NCBI GenBank assembly: GCA_964530165.1
Contig: CAZGYE010000028.1
Location: 1 to 31,894 of the forward strand
Origin: CAZGYE01 sp964530165
GTDB taxonomy: Bacteria > Planctomycetota > Planctomycetia > Planctomycetales > Planctomycetaceae
Length of the DNA stretch: 31,894 bases
Direction of reading: 5' to 3'
Shown here: in pieces, positions 22,610 through 31,894 of the stretch
How positions within the stretch are numbered: position 1 is the stretch's first letter
Layout of the letters: each line of letters starts with the position of its first letter
The notes under the pieces: model-generated
Told to the model about the DNA's origin: nothing
Databases searched by the model: none
Seen by the model: the letters and a program-made list of their open reading frames with translations, nothing else
Translations under genes and position numbers: made by a program

Positions 22610-25063
22610 ATGAGCCGACACTTCTGCGTTGCGCAGTATCTGGCAGCCGTTCTGGTTTGTTGTCTGGCAGCCGGCTGTTTCCGTTCCGCACCGCCGTCGG
22701 GCGGCTCGAAGTCCGGCGCCGGACATCCAAAGACGAACGACTCGCCGACGCCCGGCGGCGAGAAGGTCGCAGCCACCACCGGGCGCCAGAAGTTCTGGCC
22801 GGACTACCCGGACGTGCCTTACGTGGAGGTCATGACGGAGGTGGACGGCATCGAAATCCCGCGATTGCAAATCAAGTCCGAGAACCTGCAAATCAAGGGC
22901 ACGATTCCCGCCGACGTCGGCAATGAGTACGCAAAGAAGCATCCCGGCAAGCCGGCCACTGGCGACCGGCTGATCGTGCGGTTCAATTCAGAGCCTAAGA
23001 CGCTCAATCCAATCGTCGAAACGTCGGCCGTGCAGCAGTACGTCGGCGAATACGTCAGCAAGGCGCTGGCGCGGCAGAATCCGGAAACGCTCTTATACGA
23101 GCCGGACATCGCCGAGCGGTGGGTCGCGGAGGACTCGGTGAAGCTGTCGCCCAATTACCCCGGCAAAGAGCGCCGGATCGCAGTGGGTGACGGAAAACCT
23201 GCCGCCGAACTGGAAATCGACTACCGGCGGGCTGAGAAAGAGGGCCAGGACGATCCGGTTCTTTCGTTGACAACCTACGACGCCGGCGGCGAGCCGTTGG
23301 GCGGAGTCTGGGTGGGTCTGTATCCCATCGGCAAGATCCCCGGAGCTCCGACAACCGGTTATCACCGCTGGAGCGACGAGCGGGGCAAGCTGAAGGTTTC
23401 TTCGTTGGTGTCGGGCAAGTACAAGGTTCGCGTCGGCGCCGAGGTGTTCGGCAAGACGGAACGCAGCGACGACGGCTCGCTGACGGTTTCGCCGCAGACG
23501 CCGGGCAACCCGCTCAGCGAGGAGCTGAAATCCGCCTCGACGCCGAAGGAGCAGCAGTCGCTGACGCTGGCGAAAGGCGAGTGGGTCGACGTGCAAGAAC
23601 AGACCATTTACACCTATTTTCTGCGGAGGGAGGCGAAGTGGTCGGACGGCAATCCGTTCACCACGAAGGACCTCGAATTCGCCTACGCGGTCGTCAACAA
23701 CGCCTACGTTGACGGCGAGTCGCTGCGGGTTTACTACCACGACCTGGTGGCGTGCGAGGCGCTCGATCCGTACACGATTCGCATGAAGTATCGGCGGCAG
23801 TACTTCAAGTCGTTCGAGTTCACGGCCGGTCTGGCGGCTTACGCTCCGCCTTGGCACCAGTTTGTCGCCTTCTTCAAGAGGGACGGCAAAACCCTGACGC
23901 TGGAGCGGCTGACGCCCGACGAGGAGAAAGCTCAGAAGAAGGTCAGCGCGCACGGGCAGGTGTTCGGCAAGTTCTTCAACACCGACGACCGCTACAATCG
24001 GAAGCCGTTGGGAACCGGGCCGTACGTGGTCGACAAATGGGTGCGGGCCGATCGTGTGGAGCTGCGCCGCAATCCCGACTGCTGGGATCGCGAGCATGGC
24101 GGATACGTCGATCGTCTGATCTTCAAATTCATTCCTGACAACGTCACGGCCATGCAGGCGTTGAAAGCAGGCGAGATCGACTTCCTCTACCGGATGGATT
24201 CGGAGCAGTATTTCGAAGACCTGGCCGGACCGCCGGACTGGTTCAAAGCGAAGTACGTGAAGGCCGCGTGGTACAGTCCCGGCTTCGGTTACGTCGGCTG
24301 GAATTTGCTGAAGCCGATGTTTCAGGATCGCCGCGTGCGGATTGCGCTCAGCCTGCTGTTCAACAAACAGGAGTTTGTGGAGAAGAAGCTGCACAACGAG
24401 GCCGTCTTGGTTTCCGCGAGCCAGTATTACTTCGGTCCCGGTTACGATCACGAGGTGAAGCCGTTAGGGTACGACCCCGAAGTGGCCCGCGACTTATTGG
24501 CCGCGGCAGGCTGGGTCGACACCGACAACGACGGCATCCTCGACAAGGACGGCAAAAAGTTCGAGTTCACCTACCTGCAACCGCCGGGCAGCCCGGTGGC
24601 TAAGGACCGAGCCGCACTCATTCAGAGGAGCTACAAGAAGGTCGGCATCCAGATGAACATCCGCCAGTTCGAATGGGCGTCGTTCATTGACAAAGTCAAG
24701 TCGAAGGATTTCGACGCGGTGAATCTGGGCTGGGCCTCGCCGATCGAAAGCGATCCGTTCCAGATTTGGCACGGATCGCAGGCGGGAGCCGACAAGCGGG
24801 GCAGCAACCACGTCTCCTTCAACAACGCCGAAGCCGATGCGCTGATCGAACAATTGCGGGTGACCTTGGACCTGGAGAAACGCAAACGCATCCATTGGTC
24901 GTTTCATCGCATTCTCGACCGGGAACAACCTTACATGTTCCTGTACACGGCCAAGGATTTTGGGGGGTATCATCGGCGGTTTCAGGGAGTGAAGTGGTAC
25001 CGGGTTCGGCCGGGCTTCGATCTGGCCGAGTGGTACGTCCCCAAGGATCAGCAGCTGCATTGA
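22610..25063 (+). CDS. Oligopeptide/dipeptide ABC transporter substrate-binding lipoprotein with inserted domain
   Basis: The product is 817 residues, against about 500-600 for usual family members. The signal ends in a lipobox L-A-A-G-C23, so the mature protein is a lipoprotein. The SBP family 5 (DppA/OppA) fold starts at DRLIVRFNSEPKTLNPIV (119-136) after a linker of about 95 residues. The hallmark YTYFLRREAKWSDGNPFT is at 334-351, then KPLGTGPYVVDKWVRADRVELRRNPDCW. Between AERWVAED (168-175) and residue 330 lies an extra ~150 residues, where about 20 are usual. This insert contains a carboxypeptidase-regulatory-like beta-sandwich (217-295: GGEPLGGVWVGLYP, SDERGKLKVSSLVSGKYKVRVG). A likely Ca-type loop DTDNDGILDKDGK occurs late. 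It should capture peptides or similar solutes and pass them to the permeases that follow. Confidence 0.9.
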   Translation: MSRHFCVAQYLAAVLVCCLAAGCFRSAPPSGGSKSGAGHPKTNDSPTPGGEKVAATTGRQKFWPDYPDVPYVEVMTEVDGIEIPRLQIKSENLQIKGTIPADVGNEYAKKHPGKPATGDRLIVRFNSEPKTLNPIVETSAVQQYVGEYVSKALARQNPETLLYEPDIAERWVAEDSVKLSPNYPGKERRIAVGDGKPAAELEIDYRRAEKEGQDDPVLSLTTYDAGGEPLGGVWVGLYPIGKIPGAPTTGYHRWSDERGKLKVSSLVSGKYKVRVGAEVFGKTERSDDGSLTVSPQTPGNPLSEELKSASTPKEQQSLTLAKGEWVDVQEQTIYTYFLRREAKWSDGNPFTTKDLEFAYAVVNNAYVDGESLRVYYHDLVACEALDPYTIRMKYRRQYFKSFEFTAGLAAYAPPWHQFVAFFKRDGKTLTLERLTPDEEKAQKKVSAHGQVFGKFFNTDDRYNRKPLGTGPYVVDKWVRADRVELRRNPDCWDREHGGYVDRLIFKFIPDNVTAMQALKAGEIDFLYRMDSEQYFEDLAGPPDWFKAKYVKAAWYSPGFGYVGWNLLKPMFQDRRVRIALSLLFNKQEFVEKKLHNEAVLVSASQYYFGPGYDHEVKPLGYDPEVARDLLAAAGWVDTDNDGILDKDGKKFEFTYLQPPGSPVAKDRAALIQRSYKKVGIQMNIRQFEWASFIDKVKSKDFDAVNLGWASPIESDPFQIWHGSQAGADKRGSNHVSFNNAEADALIEQLRVTLDLEKRKRIHWSFHRILDREQPYMFLYTAKDFGGYHRRFQGVKWYRVRPGFDLAEWYVPKDQQLH

Positions 25064-25073
25064 CTCGAGTGTA

Positions 25074-25228
25074 GAATGCGGAGTGCGGAATGCGGAATAG
25101 ACAAGCGCGGAATCAGGAAGCGGAAGTCGGAAGTGGGACCGCCGAACGGTTCAGTTTGGACCGCCGAACTCCCCATTCCCCATTCCCCATTCCGCACTCT
25201 CCATTCCTCGCTCCGCACTCTCAACTCT
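25074..25228. repeat. Inverted simple-sequence repeats between binding-protein and permease genes
   Basis: The left part (25074-25110) is rich in GAATGCGGAGTGCGGAATGC. The right part (25170-25228) holds the inverse: CCCCATTCCCCATTCC tandems and CTCCGCACTCTCAACTC. A 12-bp direct repeat GGACCGCCGAAC occurs at 25136-25147 and 25158-25169. The transcript could fold into a long hairpin within the operon. Confidence 0.7.
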
Positions 25229-25241
25229 AGACGGAATCGCG

Positions 25242-26252
25242 GTGGCGCAGTACCTCATCAAACGACTGCTGTTTATGGTCCCGACGATGTGCGGGATCCT
25301 GGTGATCTCGTTTTTGGTCATCAAGATGGCGCCGGGCGATCCCGCCGCCCAGAAGTTCGGCGGCGTCGGTCAGGCGTCCGGCGGCATGGACGCTGAGAAA
25401 GGGACCGAAGCCGCCGAGAAACGCTTTCGCGAGAAGTATCACCTCGACGATCCGCTGCCGGTGCAATTCCGGTACTTTCTTCAGCGGCTCTTTACGCTGG
25501 ATTTGATCTACTTCCAGCAGGAGAAACCGATTTGGCCCGATCTGCTCGATGCGATCAAGGTCACCGTCACGCTGAACCTCATTGTGTTCGGTCTGATTTA
25601 CCTGTTCGCGGTTCCCATCGGCATCTTGAGTGCGACGTATCCCAACTCGTCTGGCGATCGGGTGACGACGATCGGGTTGTTTGTCCTGTACAGTCTGCCG
25701 TCGTTCTGGGCGGCGGAGATGCTGCGGATCTGGTTCGGAGACAAGAGCCAGGCGATTTGGTTCCCGATCATGGGGCTGCACAGCGATGACGCGGCGAGTA
25801 TGACGACCTGGCAGTGGCTGCTCGATTCCGCGCATCATGTGACGCTGCCGATTCTGTGCATGACCTACGGCGGATTGGCCTACATCAGCCGCCAAATGCG
25901 GGCCGGTATGCTCGAAGTCATCCGGCAAGACTACATCCGCACGGCCGAGGCGAAGGGGGCCGGCAAAGCGCGCGTGATCCTGATTCATGCTCTGCGCAAC
26001 GGCCTGTTCCCGATCATCACGCTGTTCGCGTCGCTGTTGCCGTTTTTGATTGGGGGCAGCGTGATCATCGAGACGATTTTCAACATCCCGGGTATGGGGC
26101 GATTCGCCTTCGAAGGAGTCTTGCGGCGCGAATACGACGTGGTCATGACGACCCTGACGCTTTCGGCAGTGCTGACCCTGCTGGGGATTCTGGTCGCCGA
26201 CGTCTTGTACGTTCTGGTGAATCCACAGGTGACGTTCGAGAATCGGAGTTGA
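25242..26252 (+). CDS. Oligopeptide-type ABC transporter permease (DppB/OppB family)
   Basis: This encodes a 336-residue inner-membrane protein. It opens with the family's N-terminus AQYLIKRLLFMVPTMCGILVISFLVIKMAPGDPA. The conserved coupling (EAA) region IRTAEAKGAGKARVILIHALRNGLFP and the late block GGSVIIETIFNIPGMGRFAFEGV follow. About six helices are expected. A modest soluble insert between helices 1 and 2 (about 45-90, QKFGGVGQASGGMDAEKGTEAAEKR) is normal in position. The GTG start at 25242 is preceded by ACGGA; no in-frame ATG fits the family. The next gene follows after 6 bp. It forms the transmembrane pore together with the product of 26259-27941. Confidence 0.93.
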   Translation: MAQYLIKRLLFMVPTMCGILVISFLVIKMAPGDPAAQKFGGVGQASGGMDAEKGTEAAEKRFREKYHLDDPLPVQFRYFLQRLFTLDLIYFQQEKPIWPDLLDAIKVTVTLNLIVFGLIYLFAVPIGILSATYPNSSGDRVTTIGLFVLYSLPSFWAAEMLRIWFGDKSQAIWFPIMGLHSDDAASMTTWQWLLDSAHHVTLPILCMTYGGLAYISRQMRAGMLEVIRQDYIRTAEAKGAGKARVILIHALRNGLFPIITLFASLLPFLIGGSVIIETIFNIPGMGRFAFEGVLRREYDVVMTTLTLSAVLTLLGILVADVLYVLVNPQVTFENRS

Positions 26253-26258
26253 GCCGAA

Positions 26259-27937
26259 GTGGCTGAAACGGCCTCGAATCGTGAGTCAAAACACCCGGGG
26301 CCAGCGCCGGCGACGGAGTCGCCGCGTCCGCTGAAACACGGGGAGAGCCAGTGGGCCTTGGTGTGGCGGGAATTCCGCCGCCGCCGGCTGGCCGTCTTGT
26401 CGGGCTGCCTGATTCTGGCCCTCATCACCGTCAGCATCTTCGCTCCGTTTCTGGCCAACGACCGTCCGATCTGCTACCGCGGCTACAACCGCTTTGAGTA
26501 CCGCGAGGCGATGCGGACATCGAGCGCCGTGATCGCGAATTTGATCAAGCTGCAGACCACCGGCGCCGACGATCGAGAGCGCGGAAATGGGCGGAAACAG
26601 GCTAAGATTATCGAACGCCAAATCGGGCTGATGGCGCGATGCCTCTCGCGGGAGAAGGCCGCCGAGCTGCGTGAATTGGGCAAACGTCTGACCGGACTGG
26701 CAGTGACGCCAGACGACGGCAAACGAGCCGCCGGCGAGCTGCGGCAGATTCGCGTCGACCTTCGCCAGCGATTCGACGCCCGCAAGGTCGAATTCATCAG
26801 CCGCTGGCATTGGCCGGTTTTCGCAACGTTGATTTGGGGGGACGTCGGTTTTCTCGTGCTGAATGTCCTGCTGATCACGCTGCCGGTGTGGCGCTCCTTG
26901 GTACGCCGTGTGATTCCGCGAGATCCGTCCAGTGCGCGAACCACCGCATGCTTTGCGGTGCTGTTCGGATTGCCCGTTCTTTGCGCGCTGGGGGCGTGGA
27001 TGACCATCCCGGACCGGATGGACCGCACCGACTACAAGGCCGGCGTGCTGCAGGCCGGCGACGGGGACGCCTCACAGGCGCCGGTCGTCTATGAAACGGT
27101 CCTGTGGCCTCCGATCCCCTACGGTTTGGACGAGGACAATCTCGACGCGGAGTATCTGCGCCCTGCAGCATGGCCCGGCTGTGCTCTCGAGGCAGCGGCC
27201 GGAAATTCAAATCCCGGGGATTTGGAGGCCGCATTTGTGCCTGGTCCATGGGATCAACCGCACTGGCTGGGGACCGACAGCATCGGTCGGGACGCGCTCT
27301 CGCGCATGATCTGGGGAGGCCGCGTCAGTCTGGCCGTCGGAGTCGTCGCCGTGTCCATTTACGTGACGATCGGGATCATTGTCGGATCGATCGCCGGTTA
27401 TTTCCGCGGCGTCTGCGATCTGATCGTCTCGCGGCTGATTGAAATCGTGATCTGTTTTCCCAGCTTCTTTCTGATCCTGACGATCGTGGCATTCCTGGGG
27501 CCGAGCATCTTCAACATTATGGTCGTCATCGGTGTGATCGGCTGGACCGGGGTGGCTCGCTTGGTGCGCGGCGAGTTTTTGCGGCTGGGTGAACAGGAAT
27601 TCGTGCTGGCGGGCCGCGCGTTGGGCGACTCGCCGTTGCGGATCATCTTCCGCCACGTCTTACCCAACGCCATGGCGCCCGTGCTGGTCTCAGCCACGTT
27701 CGGCATTGCCGGGGCAATTCTGACCGAGAGCGCCCTGTCGTTTCTGGGTTTCGGCATCACGGTTCCCAAACCGTCCTGGGGGGGGATTCTCGCGTCCGGC
27801 CGGGACTCCATTTTCCGTGCGCCGTGGCTGATTTACTTCCCTGGTTTCGCGATCTTCCTGACCATTACGGCCTATAACCTGGTGGGCGAGGCGTTGCGTG
27901 ACGCCGCCGACCCACGGCTCCGCGGTCAACTTCGAGG

Positions 27938-27941
<4 letters not shown>
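26259..27941 (+). CDS. Oligopeptide-type ABC transporter permease (DppC/OppC family) with a large insertion
   Basis: The product is 560 residues, about twice the usual 280-310. The family N-terminus (WALVWREFRRRRLAVLSGCLILALITVSIFAPFLA, first helix 45-65) is separated from the family core (HWLGTDSIGRDALSRMIWGGRVSLAVG, from 335) by about 265 extra residues. These comprise a charged, probably coiled-coil stretch (about 84-180), two extra transmembrane helices (about 186-210 and 229-249) and a Pro-rich periplasmic part. The core holds EFVLAGRALGDSPLRIIFRHVLPN (EAA loop), and ESALSFLGFGITVPKPSWGGIL matches the family end. It starts at GTG 26259 with CGGAG about 10 nt upstream. It overlaps the ATPase gene by 4 bp (ATGA), a sign of translational coupling. 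The insert does not break the core, so the protein is probably functional. Confidence 0.9.
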
Positions 27942-29875
<1,934 letters not shown>

Positions 29876-29883
29876 CAGGTATC

Positions 29884-29942
29884 GTGGGGCAGGCTTTCCA
29901 GCCTGCCGGCGAGCAATCGGCAGGCTGGAAAGCCTGCCCCAC
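29884..29942. repeat. Large perfect inverted repeat (24-bp arms), copy 2
   Basis: Arms at 29884-29907 and 29919-29942 with an 11-nt loop. The inner 22 bp of each arm are identical to copy 1 at 7569-7621. It is placed 9 bp after the end of the transporter operon and may protect or end its mRNA, though no T-run follows. Confidence 0.9.
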
Positions 29943-30052
29943 ACTTGGCTATCCATGTCATTTCGGCTTCAACAGGCCGCTCGGTGAAAACTGGGGCTTC
30001 GTGGACTCAGCCCCAGCCACACTCGCAAGCGGAAAGCAGAAAGCCGAATCAT

Positions 30053-30092
30053 TCTCAACTCTCAACTCTTCACTCTCAACTCTCGACTGACT
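30053..30092. repeat. Simple tandem repeat (CTCAACT units) overlapping a gene end
   Basis: CTCAACT-type heptamers in direct tandem, similar to the CTCAACTC stretch near 25220. They overlap the last codons and stop of the minus-strand transglutaminase gene, so its final residues (RELRVKS) are encoded by repeat DNA. Confidence 0.65.
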
Positions 30093-31894
30093 CCTGAGAG
30101 ACACTGTTCGAGCCGATTGAGCTGCCCGTCGATTGCGACGACTTGCTCTTCGTCGAGGCGTTCGGCCCCAAATCGGACCTGGTAGAACAACTCGACCAGA
30201 TCGATCGGAAATGCAGCCAGTCCGGACGAGCACAACGGGTCATTCAGCGAACGGCGGACCTCGTCGGCGAATTCCTGTTGCGTCTGGGCGGTCTCTCGGA
30301 CCAGGCCGCGCGAGGCACAGATCTTCCGGAACCGTTCGTAAAAGTCGACTTTCATCCGTACGCGTCCGCGGCGGCGGCGCAAGCTCGAGAACAGCCGCTT
30401 TCCCACGCCGGAGAAGCGCCGGGTCAGCCAGACGACGACGCAGAGAATCGAAAGCAGCACAAACGTTGCGACGCCGCCTTGCCAACTGAACCATCGGCGA
30501 GGCGATGTCAGGAACTCCCGGATCGACCTGGCGATCGGCCCGACTTCGGCATCGCCGCTTTTCAGCACTCCCCACGTATCGGCGGCCAGTTCGCTCAGCG
30601 GGCCGTAGATTGTCCGCCGTTGCTGGCTCAGATTGATGTTGACAACGTCGTTGCTCCAGAAATCAGTGGCAAACCGCTTCAGATCTCCAAGCACGCGAAA
30701 CTTGATCGCCATGCTATCGACGCTGTCACTGCGGGCGGCGGCCGGAGTGGCGTCGAACACGATCCACCGGTCGTCGATGTAGGCCTCGACCCACGCATGC
30801 GCGTGTCGTTGTTCCACCTCGAAGTTGTCTGAAAACCGGTTGGTGACGCCCCCTTTGAAGCCGCTCACGAAACGCGACGGGATCCCGACGGCACGCAGCA
30901 TCAGGGCCAGCGCCGAAGCGTAGTACTCGCAATGTCCCTGTTTTCGGTTGAAGAGGAAATCTTCGACCGGGTCGATGGTGGCGTCGCCGATCGACGTATT
31001 CAGCGAATAGGAGAACCGTCCCGAGTCCCGCAGATACACCAGCAGCCGCCGCGCCATTTCCCGTTGCGAAGGCTTGACGTCTTCGGTTTCCGAGCCGGCC
31101 ACTTGTCTTGCCAACTTCTTCAGCCGTTGGAGCCTACTTTCAGGAAGCGATCGGTAAAGGTCCAGCACGGATTGTTTGTAGAACCGCGGGAGATTTGTCA
31201 TGCGAAGCCCTGCCCCCGATGGGATCCGTTTCGGCGAGTACGCGGTGTAGGAGAGCGGTTTTTCCGCTTGGATTTCTTTCGGCCGAGTCAGCACCCAACT
31301 CACGCGGTGCTTTCGGACCTCTCCGGCCGAATCGGCAAGCCGGCAGCTTTCGACGGGAGGAATGGCAAATAGAATCTCGGTCCCGATCGGCTGCAACCGG
31401 ATCTCCTGGCGGATCATACTCCGGCGTGGTCTTCGATTCGAGATCTTCGCAGATCCTCCTGGGATTCGACGGGCCGCCCAATGGCCGTCCCAGTAGAATC
31501 CCATGGCCGCCCCGCGAAACAGTGGTTCATCGTATCCCAGCCGGGCGGCATATTGTTCGACGTCGATGGGCTCGCCCGAATCGTTGTCGAACAAACGAAT
31601 TTCGAGGACGCGCTCGGTGCTTTCCAGGATTTCGCCGATGTCGCCCAATTGCACTTCCTCCGTAAACCCGGTCAATGCCCGGCGTGGCTCACCGGGAAGA
31701 TCCGGTGTGGACAAAGGCTTGCCAATCCAGACGCGGGGAATCAACAGGAAGAACACGGCGGCAATGAACAACGCGCCGGACGATGTCCCCAACGTGCCCA
31801 ACGCAAACCGTGCGCTGATCCATTGCTCTCGCGGATCGTGCCCGATGCTCCCGCGTGCCTGGCTGGCGCGCCGCAGCGACCAGGACGCTTCTGT
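30062..31894 (-). CDS. Transglutaminase-like membrane protein (TgpA type), 5'-truncated by window edge
   Basis: The minus-strand frame is open to the window end, so the N-terminus (probably several more transmembrane helices) is missing; 610 residues are visible. A hydrophobic segment (SSGALFIAAVFFLLIPRVWI) is followed by a beta-rich periplasmic part. The transglutaminase/protease-like core then follows with the Cys-His-Asp triad visible: Cys in KQGHCEYYASALALMLRAVGIP (read as one helix region), His in RHAHAWVEAYIDDRW and Asp in VFDATP. Another helix follows (GGVATFVLLSILCVVVWLTRRF), then a cytoplasmic tail with a DUF4129-like segment (YERFRKICASRGLVRETAQTQQEFA). This layout matches the planctomycete DUF3488/TgpA family. 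The role in peptide or protein modification is unknown. TTG 31801 is not needed as a start. Confidence 0.88.
   Translation of the reverse strand, partial: TEASWSLRRASQARGSIGHDPREQWISARFALGTLGTSSGALFIAAVFFLLIPRVWIGKPLSTPDLPGEPRRALTGFTEEVQLGDIGEILESTERVLEIRLFDNDSGEPIDVEQYAARLGYDEPLFRGAAMGFYWDGHWAARRIPGGSAKISNRRPRRSMIRQEIRLQPIGTEILFAIPPVESCRLADSAGEVRKHRVSWVLTRPKEIQAEKPLSYTAYSPKRIPSGAGLRMTNLPRFYKQSVLDLYRSLPESRLQRLKKLARQVAGSETEDVKPSQREMARRLLVYLRDSGRFSYSLNTSIGDATIDPVEDFLFNRKQGHCEYYASALALMLRAVGIPSRFVSGFKGGVTNRFSDNFEVEQRHAHAWVEAYIDDRWIVFDATPAAARSDSVDSMAIKFRVLGDLKRFATDFWSNDVVNINLSQQRRTIYGPLSELAADTWGVLKSGDAEVGPIARSIREFLTSPRRWFSWQGGVATFVLLSILCVVVWLTRRFSGVGKRLFSSLRRRRGRVRMKVDFYERFRKICASRGLVRETAQTQQEFADEVRRSLNDPLCSSGLAAFPIDLVELFYQVRFGAERLDEEQVVAIDGQLNRLEQCLSGVSRELRVKS

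Overview
The window looks like a chromosomal segment of a planctomycete, probably of the Pirellulales type. This is inferred from gene content: two secreted sulfatases, a TIGR02604/TIGR02603-type (PVC) heme-binding protein with a C-terminal CxxCH, a Tat-exported Gfo/Idh/MocA oxidoreductase, a zinc-ribbon/membrane/carboxypeptidase-regulatory-like protein and two uroporphyrinogen-decarboxylase-fold proteins. GC is high throughout, and many dispersed inverted repeats sit between genes. A run of exactly 100 N at 7622-7721 shows that this is a draft scaffold. No phage, integrase, transposase, CRISPR array or obvious defence island is visible.

Layout: 1-447 is the C-terminus of a secretin. 568-3034 is an MFS (OPA-type) transporter followed 13 bp later by a URO-D/cobamide-methyltransferase-like protein. 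3144-3254 on the minus strand holds what looks like the leftover C-terminus of a Gfo/Idh/MocA gene. 3253-4659 is a SAMHD1-like HD phosphohydrolase and 4902-5231 a small hypothetical protein. 5396-6949 (-) is a sulfatase carrying three in-frame copies of a palindromic repeat, divergent from a STAS protein (7198-7563). After the repeat-flanked gap, 7837-15981 (-) carries pepA, a second sulfatase, the PVC heme protein and an AAA+ ATPase, the first three tightly spaced. 16387-17733 is an adrenodoxin-type ferredoxin and a nitrilase-superfamily hydrolase 6 bp apart. 17807-18505 (-) is the zinc-ribbon protein, 18931-20289 the Tat oxidoreductase, 20646-22085 a second, divergent URO-D-fold protein, and 22203-22276 tRNA-Asp with its own terminator. 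22610-29875 is a complete oligopeptide-type ABC transporter (SBP, two permeases, fused ATPases). 30062-31894 (-) is a 5'-truncated transglutaminase-like membrane protein.

How the genes may work together: sulfatases, the heme-binding dehydrogenase-like protein and the oxidoreductase fit periplasmic breakdown of sulfated or modified glycans, and the MFS and ABC transporters would import small products. This is inference from families; no substrate can be read from the sequence.

The most notable signals are: a short hairpin repeat found both between genes and in frame inside a sulfatase gene; an oligopeptide transporter in which both the binding protein and one permease carry large insertions; a ferredoxin-nitrilase pair; and a miniature inverted-repeat structure upstream of the second URO-D gene. 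I see no clear evidence of a wholly new multi-gene system.
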